Shown here: in pieces, positions 1 to 4,617 of the stretch
Position numbering within the stretch: the stretch's first letter is position 1
Layout of the letters: each line of letters begins with the position of its first letter
From: Chloroflexota bacterium
GTDB lineage: Bacteria > Chloroflexota > Dehalococcoidia > JACPQK01
Direction: 5' to 3'
Assembly: GCA_016190535.1 (NCBI GenBank)
Contig: JACPQK010000006.1
Coordinates: 1-7,898 of the forward strand
Length of the DNA stretch: 7,898 bases
Translations under genes and position numbers: made by a program
The notes under the pieces: model-generated
Told to the model about the DNA's origin: nothing
Databases searched by the model: none
What the model saw: only the letters and a program-made list of their open reading frames with translations

Positions 1-2
1 TG

Positions 3-797
3 CGACAGGCTGGTCTACGCTGGATGGATATTGGGTTTACCCCCAGCGAGGACGGTGGGGAGACCCCCAAGGCCGCCACCGTGATGATGCCCGGCTGCTG
101 CGACATCAGCGGCAATCCGGAGCTGGTCTCCGCCTGTCGCTTCTTGCAGAAAATGGGGATTGAATATACCTTCCTGGAGAAGCAACTCTGTTGTGGCGCT
201 CCCCTGGTCATGCAAGCCGTGAGGTCGGGGGAGGACCCCACGCCGGCGGAGAAGTTTTGCCGCGAGTTTGTGGAGACCAACGCCTCCCTGGCCGCAGAGA
301 AGGGTGCCAATACCATGGTGTTTACCTGCACCTGGTGCGCCTACATGCACAAGCGCTTCCTGCCGGATGCCGAGCCGAGGCCGCTGTTCATTGGCGAGTT
401 CCTGCTGGAAAGCCTCAACGGCGCTAGCTTGAAGATGCCCCAGCAGGAGACCGTGGGTTACTTTAGCGGGTGCCCCCACCGCCGCCAGGTGTTCGACCCG
501 GACGAGGTCGTGGACCTGCGCTGGGAAGCCTATCCCCGCCTGCTCTCCAGCATAGAGGGGCTGGAGGTAGTGAACATCCCCAGGTATTGCTGCACCTACT
601 ACTGCGACCTGATCTTTGGCTGGGCCAAGAAGCGGGGGCTGCGCACCATAGTGGCCTCCTGCGGCGTCTGCTACCGGCGCTTGCATACGCACTGCCTGAA
701 GGGCATGGGGCAAGGTATCGAGGTCAAGTTCATCACCGACATCGTCATGGAGGCGATGGGCAGCAAGGTCCCGCTCGGGGAGAAGGTCCTGGTATAA
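3..797 (+). CDS. CCG-domain (HdrB/GlpC-like) iron-sulfur protein, 5'-truncated by window edge
   Basis: This is a cytoplasmic redox protein of the type that binds non-cubane or cubane Fe-S clusters in cysteine-rich CCG domains, as in heterodisulfide reductase subunit B and GlpC/LutA-like proteins. Counting from the ATG at 24, the first domain has C25/C26, the C56-C57-G58 signature and C102-x2-C105. The second has C150, C189-C190-T191 and C213-x2-C216. No stop codon separates the ATG from the window start and no Shine-Dalgarno sequence precedes it. The reading frame therefore probably enters from upstream, where many relatives carry a ferredoxin-like 4Fe-4S domain. Oddities are CCT instead of CCG in domain 2 and only about 21 residues between that motif and its CxxC. 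A ferredoxin gene follows after 159 bases, so the two may exchange electrons. The family call is firm; the substrate and partner are unknown. Confidence 0.85.
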   Translation, partial: RQAGLRWMDIGFTPSEDGGETPKAATVMMPGCCDISGNPELVSACRFLQKMGIEYTFLEKQLCCGAPLVMQAVRSGEDPTPAEKFCREFVETNASLAAEKGANTMVFTCTWCAYMHKRFLPDAEPRPLFIGEFLLESLNGASLKMPQQETVGYFSGCPHRRQVFDPDEVVDLRWEAYPRLLSSIEGLEVVNIPRYCCTYYCDLIFGWAKKRGLRTIVASCGVCYRRLHTHCLKGMGQGIEVKFITDIVMEAMGSKVPLGEKVLV

Positions 798-803
798 ACA
801 GAG

Positions 804-820
804 AGGGGGCTGGCCCCCCT
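804..820 (+). other. Small GC-rich hairpin after the CCG-protein gene
   Basis: AGGGGG at 804-809 can pair with CCCCCT at 815-820 around a 5-base loop. It lies 7 bases after the TAA stop. No T-run follows, so it is not a classical intrinsic terminator; it could stabilise the 3' end of the transcript. Confidence 0.35.
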
Positions 821-889
821 GTCCGGCCCTGGCGGTCAAGGAGAAGCTGCCCCTGGCCGCAGTAGCTCCGCTGTGCGCCAGGAACGAGA

Positions 890-919
890 TGGCTTGGAGA
901 AAGCCAGGGGTTGTTTTGT
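890..919 (+). terminator. Weak terminator-like hairpin upstream of the ferredoxin gene
   Basis: TGGCTT (890-895) pairs with AAGCCA (901-906) around the loop GGAGA. Four Gs then precede a T-rich stretch, TTGTTTTGT (911-919). The stem is only 6 bp and the T-run is displaced by 4 bases, so termination here would be inefficient. It may end the upstream transcript or act as an attenuator in front of the ferredoxin gene. Confidence 0.25.
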
Positions 920-941
920 CCCGGTTACGAAGGAAAAACCT

Positions 942-950
942 AAGGAGGTG
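942..950 (+). promoter_or_regulatory. Strong ribosome binding site of the ferredoxin gene
   Basis: AAGGAGGTG is a near-perfect complement of the 16S rRNA 3' end and sits 6 bases before the ATG at 957. It fixes that start and predicts high translation. Confidence 0.8.
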
Positions 951-956
951 TAACAG

Positions 957-1247
957 ATGGCGTATATGATCACTGAGGATTGCCTGGACTGTGGCGCTTG
1001 CGAGTGGGAATGCGAAGTCAATCACGCCATCGATGAGGGGAAGACGAAGAGGGGGCAGCCCATCTACGTGGTAGACCCTGCCAAGTGCACGGAGTGTGTC
1101 GGCAGCTTTGAATCGCCCCGCTGTGTGGCAGTATGTCCAGTAGACGCCATCCTCAAGAACCCCAAGCATGTGGAGAATAAGGCCCAACTCCTGGCCAAAT
1201 GGCAAAGCCTCCACCCCGGCCAGCAGCCGGTAGCGGGCACCTATTAA
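957..1247 (+). CDS. YfhL-type 2[4Fe-4S] ferredoxin
   Basis: This is a 96-residue soluble electron carrier with two [4Fe-4S] cluster motifs. The first is C9-x2-C12-x2-C15-x3-C19. The second is C44-x2-C47-x8-C56-x3-C60-P61, whose 8-residue spacer is typical of the Allochromatium/YfhL ferredoxin class rather than the clostridial one. That class usually has low reduction potentials (family knowledge). Unusually, C19 is followed by glutamate instead of the common proline. The C-terminal extension of about 30 residues after the second cluster fits the class. The start is set by the strong ribosome site at 942-950. It follows the CCG-domain gene in the same direction and could be its electron donor or acceptor; that partnership is inferred from position only. 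Confidence 0.93.
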   Translation: MAYMITEDCLDCGACEWECEVNHAIDEGKTKRGQPIYVVDPAKCTECVGSFESPRCVAVCPVDAILKNPKHVENKAQLLAKWQSLHPGQQPVAGTY

Positions 1248-1281
1248 CTGGCCATCCCTCAACGCGAACGGGTAACCCCTG

Positions 1282-1318
1282 AGGAGCCGGGCGCCCAGGC
1301 GGAGGCGCAGCGGCTCCT
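1282..1318 (+). other. Stem-loop 1 of the gene-free region
   Basis: AGGAGCCG (1282-1289) is exactly complementary to CGGCTCCT (1311-1318), with a G-T pair possible outside it. The 21-base loop is GC-rich and could fold further. It starts 34 bases after the ferredoxin stop. No T-run follows. Confidence 0.4.
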
Positions 1319-1321
1319 TCG

Positions 1322-1348
1322 CAGGATGGTGTGCCCCGGCCATGCCTG
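1322..1348 (+). other. Stem-loop 2 of the gene-free region
   Basis: CAGGATGG (1322-1329) pairs with CCAT-G-CCTG (1340-1348). This gives 8 base pairs with a single bulged G at 1344 and a 10-base loop. A competing pairing exists between CCCCGG (1334-1339) and CCGGGG (1365-1370). Confidence 0.4.
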
Positions 1349-1388
1349 AAGGAAGGTAAGATTACCGGGGTGGAGCTGAGGTTGCCTT

Positions 1389-1412
1389 TTGCCCTTATCC
1401 CTGCTGGGGCAA
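1389..1412 (+). other. Stem-loop 3 of the gene-free region
   Basis: TTGCCC (1389-1394) pairs with GGGCAA (1407-1412). The stem extends by one T-G pair toward the loop (1395/1406), leaving a 10-base loop. Confidence 0.35.
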
Positions 1413-1424
1413 GCAGTTCGGGTC

Positions 1425-1454
1425 CTGCCTGCGATGGTGCGCCGTCGCGGGCAG
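1425..1454 (+). other. Stem-loop 4: 13-bp stem with tetraloop
   Basis: Positions 1425-1437 pair with 1442-1454 along 13 consecutive positions around the loop TGCG. Eleven are Watson-Crick and two are T-G (1430/1449 and 1435/1444). Both wobble pairs are tolerated only in a + strand transcript. No T-run follows, so termination is unlikely. Confidence 0.5.
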
Positions 1455-1470
1455 CTATGTGAAGGGTACA

Positions 1471-1496
1471 ATATAGAAGAGGCAGATATAGAAGAG
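1471..1496 (+). repeat. Two tandem copies of an 11-base repeat, period 15
   Basis: ATATAGAAGAG occurs at 1471-1481 and again at 1486-1496, separated by GCAG. The unit is AT/purine-rich in a GC-rich setting. It contains in-frame TAG codons, so it is not coding. It could be a protein binding site pair or a replication-slippage product. Confidence 0.55.
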
Positions 1497-1521
1497 ACCT
1501 CCAAACTCCTGACATAATCAG

Positions 1522-1575
1522 AGAGCTCCTGATGGAGAAACACGGGGACAAATCCCAGCAACCGTCAGGAGCTCT
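1522..1575 (+). other. Stem-loop 5: 14-bp stem, the longest in the window
   Basis: Positions 1522-1535 pair with 1562-1575 over 14 positions, all Watson-Crick except one T-G pair (1533/1564). The 26-base loop contains its own small hairpin, GGGA-CAAA-TCCC (1545-1556). The right arm could instead pair with CTCCTGAC at 1506-1513, giving two exclusive structures. Only a weak pyrimidine stretch follows, so it is not a good intrinsic terminator. It lies just upstream of the possible promoter and the methyltransferase remnant. Confidence 0.5.
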
Positions 1576-1593
1576 TCTAGTTGAGGTGGCCAG

Positions 1594-1602
1594 TGGTAAA
1601 AT
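1594..1602 (+). promoter_or_regulatory. Possible extended -10 promoter element
   Basis: TGGTAAAAT matches the extended -10 pattern TGn-TAtAAT with one change. It would start transcription near 1609, about 15 bases before the GTG of the methyltransferase remnant. No convincing -35 box lies at the usual distance, so this is tentative. Confidence 0.3.
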
Positions 1603-1623
1603 AGGGCTGCGCGGAGTCGATAA

Positions 1624-2049
1624 GTGGCTATTACAGCATCAAGCAGCGAACTGAGGCGCTTCCTTGAAGAGTATACCTTCAGCCAAGCGCAAGGTATCCT
1701 TATCCGAAATCTAGAGAAGAGGACTAACATTGAATACTTCACCGTTGAGGGCAGATGGTATCCCAAATATATCAACGAATACTGGACCGCACAGCAGAGA
1801 CAGGCGAACCCACTCCATGAGATTGCCTACCGAGCTTGCTTTATACCTCAGTTACCCAGATTCTTTATCGAGCTATTCACAAGAACAGGCGATGTGGTGT
1901 ATGACCCATTCGCCGGTAGAGGGACGACAGCCCTTTCCCCGAGCCATAACCAGGTTCTCCTGGGAGTCATCTCTCCCACCATGTTCCTGGCCATAACGGT
2001 GTGGGTGCATCCTCGGTTGCGCCAGAGGCAGCCAGTTTCGCTCCGCTAG
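1624..2049 (+). pseudogene. Truncated DNA methyltransferase (N4-cytosine/N6-adenine type), N-terminal remnant
   Basis: The 141 codons start at GTG 1624, with GGAG at 1613-1616. Residues about 69-102 read like the conserved core of DNA methylases, with a motif X-like PRFFIELF followed by GDVVYDPFAGRGTT, the motif I loop that binds S-adenosylmethionine (D94 to T102). After residue about 104 only a weak resemblance remains (a SPTMFLA...HPRL stretch where the D-x-NPL...PRL region would be). The frame then stops at 2047-2049. The catalytic (D/N/S)PP(Y/F) motif IV, expected further on, is absent, and the length is well below the usual 250-400 residues. The segment 1624-1930 is also visibly less GC-rich than its flanks. 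Seen directly: motif I and the truncation. Inferred: a non-functional relic of acquired restriction-modification DNA. Confidence 0.7.
1961..1978 (+). other. Short inverted repeat near the breakpoint of the methyltransferase similarity
   Basis: TGGGAG (1961-1966) is complementary to CTCCCA (1973-1978) around the loop TCATCT. It lies about 25 bases after the point where similarity to the methylase core fades. No function can be assigned. Confidence 0.2.
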
Positions 2050-2111
2050 GTGGACCAGAGTAGCCGCCGTACCGGGGACCAGGTCTGGCCGCAGGTCAAT
2101 AAAGGAGATGA

Positions 2112-2726
2112 ATGCACATGCGCCCGCATGAGTTTAGACATACCGGAGATGGTGGTCAGATGAGCTTCGGGAGGTGGGCCTCCCTGGGCATTCAGGTCGC
2201 CGTTCTGCTGGCATTCTGGCTGATGCTGTCCGGACGCTACGCGACACCCTACCTGGTCATGGGGGTGCTATCGGTAGTGGTGGTATGGTTGCTGAACAGA
2301 GACGTCTTTCGCCCTCAACCTGTCTCAGAGCGGAGAGGTACGACCCGGGCAGTGCTGGTCACCGGTTGGCGGTGGCTTGCCTACGGGTCCTGGCTGCTGT
2401 ACAGCATTGTCGTAGCAAATATCCAGGTCGCATACCTGGTGCTGCACCCGCGAATGCCTATCGCCCCGGTCCTGCTCCGATTCAAAGTCCCCTGGCTCAG
2501 GCGTACGGCCCAGGTGGTCTTGGCCAACTCCATCACCCTCACACCAGGGACGGTCACGGTGGAACTCAGGGACGGCCAGTACACCGTTCACACGCTAGGT
2601 CCATCTCTGGCCCAGCCCCTTGCCTCGGGCGAGATGCAGAAGAGGGTAGCGTCCGTCTTCGGTGAGGAGGTAGAGGAGGCCGTGGCCGCCACCTGGGTGC
2701 GGTCAGTGCGGGACCTGGAGCCATGA
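2112..2726 (+). CDS. mnhE: Na+/H+ antiporter subunit E (MrpE/MnhE; MbhA-like)
   Basis: This is a membrane subunit of Mrp antiporters and of the related module in membrane-bound hydrogenases; its precise role in the complex is poorly defined. The 204 residues contain an N-terminal hydrophobic pair (about 25-60, with the typical LSGRYATPYLVMGVLS region) and a third segment around 95-115. A soluble tail carries NSITLTPGTVTVELRDG (about 155-171), the family signature. The ATG at 2112 follows AAAGGAG (2101-2107) by 4 bases. An ATG at 2118 lies 10 bases from it. A third candidate at 2160 would give 188 residues, closer to the usual size of about 160. It is the first gene of the transporter operon and overlaps the next gene by ATGA. 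No promoter is evident in the 62 bases before it. Confidence 0.9.
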   Translation: MHMRPHEFRHTGDGGQMSFGRWASLGIQVAVLLAFWLMLSGRYATPYLVMGVLSVVVVWLLNRDVFRPQPVSERRGTTRAVLVTGWRWLAYGSWLLYSIVVANIQVAYLVLHPRMPIAPVLLRFKVPWLRRTAQVVLANSITLTPGTVTVELRDGQYTVHTLGPSLAQPLASGEMQKRVASVFGEEVEEAVAATWVRSVRDLEP

Positions 2727-2992
2727 CCACCCTCTTCCTGGGCATAGCCCTGTTCATCGCCTTCCTGACCCTTGCGCCCATGTTCCGCATGGTGCAGGGG
2801 CCTACCATCTATGACCGGGTGCTGGGAGTGGGCCTGGTGGGCACTAACGCCATCCTTCTCCTCGCGCTCATTGGCTTCATCTATGGCCGCATCGATATGT
2901 TTGTGGACCTGGCCGTTGCCTACGCAATCCTGAACTTCGTAGGAGTCGTGGTCGTGGCCAAATACCTGGAGCAGGGAGGGAAGAAGCCCTGA
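2723..2992 (+). CDS. mnhF: Na+/H+ antiporter subunit F (MrpF/MnhF; MbhB-like)
   Basis: This 89-residue membrane protein has three predicted helices (about 3-20, 34-54 and 58-80). It carries the family signature RMVQGPTIYDRVLG at residues 22-35 and a DLAVAYAILNFVG segment in the last helix. MrpF is a small structural subunit packed with MrpE and MrpG in the ion-exchange module of Mrp and Mbh complexes. The start codon overlaps the stop of mnhE (ATGA at 2723-2726), indicating translational coupling. Length and motifs are normal for the family. Confidence 0.95.
   Translation: MTTLFLGIALFIAFLTLAPMFRMVQGPTIYDRVLGVGLVGTNAILLLALIGFIYGRIDMFVDLAVAYAILNFVGVVVVAKYLEQGGKKP
2974..2980 (+). promoter_or_regulatory. 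Ribosome binding site that points to a CTG start for mnhG
   Basis: GGGAGGG lies 8 bases before CTG 2989, the normal distance. It is much too far (56 bases) from the next conventional start, GTG 3037. It therefore argues for initiation at CTG. Confidence 0.6.
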
Positions 2993-3303
2993 GGGATATT
3001 CTGGCCCTGGTCCTCATATTCGGTGGCCTTTTCTTCGTGCTGGTCAGCTCACTGGGGCTGATCCGCCTTCCCGACTTCTACACCCGTTCCCACGCCCTGG
3101 GCAAGTCGGACACCCTGGGCTCGATCCTGGTGCTAGGAGGACTGGCGGTCTTCGGCGGCCTCACCCTCTCCAGCTTCAAGCTGCTGCTCATCCTACTCTT
3201 CCTGGCCCTGAGCAATCCCACGGCTACCCACGCCCTTACCCGGGCCGCCCTCCGTTCACGTCATGAGATGTGGAGCCGCAGGGAGGGCGCAAAGAAGAAA
3301 TGA
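2989..3303 (+). CDS. mnhG: Na+/H+ antiporter subunit G (MrpG/MnhG; MbhC-like), probable CTG start
   Basis: This is a small membrane subunit with about three helices and the family signature GLIRLPDFYTRSHALGKSDTLG in the N-terminal third. A start at GTG 3037 would give 88 residues and remove most of the first helix. The same frame stays open upstream, reading (M)RDILALVLIFGGLFFVL. That matches the usual MrpG N-terminus (M-R-E/D-I-L-A...) and completes the helix. The only suitable codon there is CTG 2989, which overlaps the mnhF stop as CTGA and has GGGAGGG 8 bases upstream. That gives 104 residues, normal for MrpG. The family assignment is firm; the CTG start is inferred from three agreeing signs. 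ATT 2998 and CTG 3001 are weaker alternatives. Confidence 0.9.
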   Translation: MRDILALVLIFGGLFFVLVSSLGLIRLPDFYTRSHALGKSDTLGSILVLGGLAVFGGLTLSSFKLLLILLFLALSNPTATHALTRAALRSRHEMWSRREGAKKK

Positions 3304-3545
3304 TCTGGCAGTTGGACTTCTGGCTCCTGCTGGTCCTGATAGGCACCGCCGTGCTGGCGCTCCAGGTGCGCGATCTCCTGGCGGCGGTGGTGGCCCTGGG
3401 CGCTTACAGCTTCTTGATGGCACTGCTGTTCGCACAGCTAGGGGCTGTGGACGTGGCGTTCACGGAGGTAGTACTGGGGGCAGGGATCGTTGGCGTGCTT
3501 CTGGTCATCGCTGTCTTCGCCGTGGGCAGGAGGTCGGAGGATTGA
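3300..3545 (+). CDS. mbhD: MbhD-like subunit (DUF4040), equivalent to an MrpA C-terminal segment
   Basis: This 81-residue protein has three hydrophobic helices. It carries the DUF4040/MbhD signature VDVAFTEVVLGAGIVGVLL with a conserved membrane glutamate, E56. In bacterial Mrp antiporters this domain is fused into the long MrpA subunit; in Mbh-type complexes it is a separate gene, as here. It contributes to the ion pathway next to MbhE (family knowledge). ATG 3300 is preferred because it overlaps the mnhG stop as ATGA and begins just before the first helix. An in-frame ATG at 3270 would add ten hydrophilic residues read from within mnhG. A purine-rich GGGAGGG...AAAGAAG stretch precedes the start. 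Confidence 0.88.
   Translation: MIWQLDFWLLLVLIGTAVLALQVRDLLAAVVALGAYSFLMALLFAQLGAVDVAFTEVVLGAGIVGVLLVIAVFAVGRRSED
3528..3533 (+). promoter_or_regulatory. Ribosome binding site deciding the TTG start of the MbhE-like gene
   Basis: AGGAGG ends 8 bases before TTG 3542. Its consensus sequence and ideal spacing single out TTG 3542 over any start further upstream in the same open frame. Confidence 0.7.
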
Positions 3546-3826
3546 AGGCGATCACCCTGGCCATTCTGGGCATTTTCCTGGTGGTCCTGCTCTATACCGA
3601 GGGGGACCTGCCCGACCGGGGAGAGCCAGAGTCCCCGGCCAGCGTCCATGTATCTCCCTACTACATAGAGCGGGCACTGCCCGACACCAAGACGCCCAAC
3701 CTGGTGACAGCCGTGCTGGCTGACTATCGGGGCTACGACACGCTGGGCGAGACGGTGGTTGTCTTTGTGGCGGGCCTGGCCTGTGCCCTGGTTCTCCTGC
3801 GGGGGAGAGGCGACCATGACAGATAG
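3542..3826 (+). CDS. mbhE: MbhE-like subunit (MrpA C-terminal homologue), TTG start
   Basis: This 94-residue membrane protein has one N-terminal helix (about 4-18), an extracytoplasmic or loop segment, and a C-terminal helix (about 70-88). The conserved MbhE pattern N53-LVTAVLADYRG-Y-DTLGE70 is complete, including D61, R63, D66 and E70. The domain is the second part of the MrpA C-terminal region and in Mbh complexes lies at the interface of the ion-translocating subunits. The frame is open far upstream, but that part overlaps the MbhD gene and does not look like protein. TTG 3542 has a perfect AGGAGG 8 bases before it and overlaps the previous stop as TTGA. It overlaps mnhB by 11 bases at its 3' end. 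Confidence 0.88.
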   Translation: MKAITLAILGIFLVVLLYTEGDLPDRGEPESPASVHVSPYYIERALPDTKTPNLVTAVLADYRGYDTLGETVVVFVAGLACALVLLRGRGDHDR

Positions 3827-4256
3827 GTACGGGAGCGTGGTGGTGGAGCTGGTGTCCAGAGCGATGGTTCCCGCTATCCAGCTCTTCGCTCTCTACGTCA
3901 TCACCCACGGCCACTACAGCCCCGGTGGCGGGTTCCAGGGAGGTGTCCTCCTGGCTGCCAGCATCCTGCTGCTCAGGCTTACCCAGGGCAGGGAGGAGTC
4001 CTCCCGCCGGTTTCCTCCGGGCCTGGCGTTTGCCCTAGCGGCGCTGGGCATGCTTCTCTTCGTACTGACGGGCCTGATGTCGGTGGCCCTGGGAGGGGCG
4101 TTCCTGGACTACGGGCACCTGCCCCTGCCGGTGGCCTCCCCCGCGGCGCTCCGCTACTACGGGATCCTGGTGGTGGAGGTCGGCATTGCCCTGACCGTCT
4201 GGGGGACCCTGGTGGCCATCTTCGACCAGATTAGCCGGAGGACGGATGATGTTTGA
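3816..4256 (+). CDS. mnhB: Na+/H+ antiporter subunit B (MrpB/MnhB; MbhF-like)
   Basis: This 146-residue integral membrane protein has about four helices. The diagnostic MrpB motif HGHYSPGGGFQGG is at residues 31-43 and is intact. MrpB belongs to the core of Mrp and Mbh ion modules. ATG 3816 gives the family's normal length of about 140. The open frame reaches back to 3759, but those 19 extra residues lie inside the MbhE gene. A GGGGGAGAGG purine stretch precedes the ATG. The gene overlaps mbhE by 11 bases and mnhC by 11 bases, so the operon is tightly coupled here. Confidence 0.95.
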   Translation: MTDRYGSVVVELVSRAMVPAIQLFALYVITHGHYSPGGGFQGGVLLAASILLLRLTQGREESSRRFPPGLAFALAALGMLLFVLTGLMSVALGGAFLDYGHLPLPVASPAALRYYGILVVEVGIALTVWGTLVAIFDQISRRTDDV

Positions 4257-4617
4257 GGAGTTCGTGGGGCGTTACCCATACCTCATGACGGTCATCCTTC
4301 TGGTAATCGGCCTTTTCGGGATGCTGACCAAACGCAACCTCCTCAAAAAAGTAATCGGCATGAGCATCTTCCAGACGGCCATCTTCCTGTTCTTCATCCA
4401 GGGCGCTGCCAAGTGGGGCGCTACAGTGCCCGTCATTGACCCGCAGAGGGGCACGGACCCGGCCCACTACGTTAACCCGCTCCCCCATGTGCTCATCCTC
4501 ACGGCCATCGTGGTGGCCGTGGCCACCACAGGGGTGTCCCTGGCCCTGCTGCTTACCATCCATCGCCGGTTCCGAACCCTGGATGAGGAGCGAATACTGG
4601 AGGAGGCGAAGCGATAG
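4246..4617 (+). CDS. mnhC: Na+/H+ antiporter subunit C (MrpC/MnhC, NuoK-like; MbhG-like)
   Basis: This 123-residue protein has three membrane helices and is homologous to complex I subunit NuoK. The typical MrpC pattern N-L-L-K-K-V-I-G-M (about residues 30-38) and the helix-3 signature NPLPHVLILTAIVVAVA are present. The more usual form is DPLPQALVLTAIV, so H replaces Q here. An insert of about 20 residues separates helices 2 and 3, as in other MrpC/MbhG proteins. Two adjacent ATGs exist: GGAGG (4237-4241) is 4 bases from 4246 and 7 from 4249, so the second may be used; the product differs by one residue. Its TAG stop overlaps the proposed ATA start of the next gene. Confidence 0.95.
   Translation: MMFEEFVGRYPYLMTVILLVIGLFGMLTKRNLLKKVIGMSIFQTAIFLFFIQGAAKWGATVPVIDPQRGTDPAHYVNPLPHVLILTAIVVAVATTGVSLALLLTIHRRFRTLDEERILEEAKR
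4599..4606 (+). promoter_or_regulatory. Ribosome binding site pointing to an ATA start for the first antiporter-like subunit
   Basis: GGAGGAGG is one of the strongest ribosome sites of the operon. It lies 7 bases before ATA 4614. The first conventional start in that frame, TTG 4641, is 34 bases away and has no ribosome site of its own. Confidence 0.55.

Larger units (their letters stand above)
1248..1623 (+). other. Gene-free region with clustered stem-loops
   Basis: I see no convincing protein here on either strand. It holds five consecutive potential hairpins (about 1282-1318, 1322-1348, 1389-1412, 1425-1454 and 1522-1575) and a 15-base tandem repeat (1471-1496). It ends with a possible promoter for the gene remnant at 1624. 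In the two longest stems the non-Watson-Crick positions are T-G pairs that become U-G in a + strand transcript, but A-C mismatches in the other strand. Structure is therefore best preserved in + strand RNA. It may be a structured RNA, a 3' UTR or a decayed element; I do not recognise it as a known riboswitch class. Confidence 0.5.

Noticed and set aside
15..1343. Long minus-strand open frame of 442 codons opposite the CCG protein and ferredoxin
   Set aside because: It lies antisense to two genes with intact cysteine motifs and strong coding signals. Its translation is low-complexity and shows no family motif, a typical shadow in GC-rich DNA.
1321..1370. Fluoride-type riboswitch (GATGGTGT-like string in the leader)
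   Set aside because: Only a short string resembles the class. The stems and the distal conserved segment are not in the right place, and no fluoride exporter gene follows.
1153..1561. Minus-strand open frames across the gene-free region (1153-1551 and 1259-1561)
   Set aside because: The translations are rich in R, S and P without domain features and overlap the hairpin arms. No ribosome site supports them.
1425..1575. CRISPR array or insertion-sequence ends formed by the inverted repeats
   Set aside because: The hairpin sequences differ from each other, there are no regularly spaced repeats, no transposase is present and no target duplication was seen.
1730..1996. 88-codon + strand frame within the methyltransferase remnant
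   Set aside because: It is in a different frame from the recognisable methylase motif and shows no motif or ribosome site of its own.
3263..3541. Upstream extension of the MbhE frame
   Set aside because: The extension overlaps the MbhD gene and reads as compositionally biased nonsense. TTG 3542 with AGGAGG explains the start.
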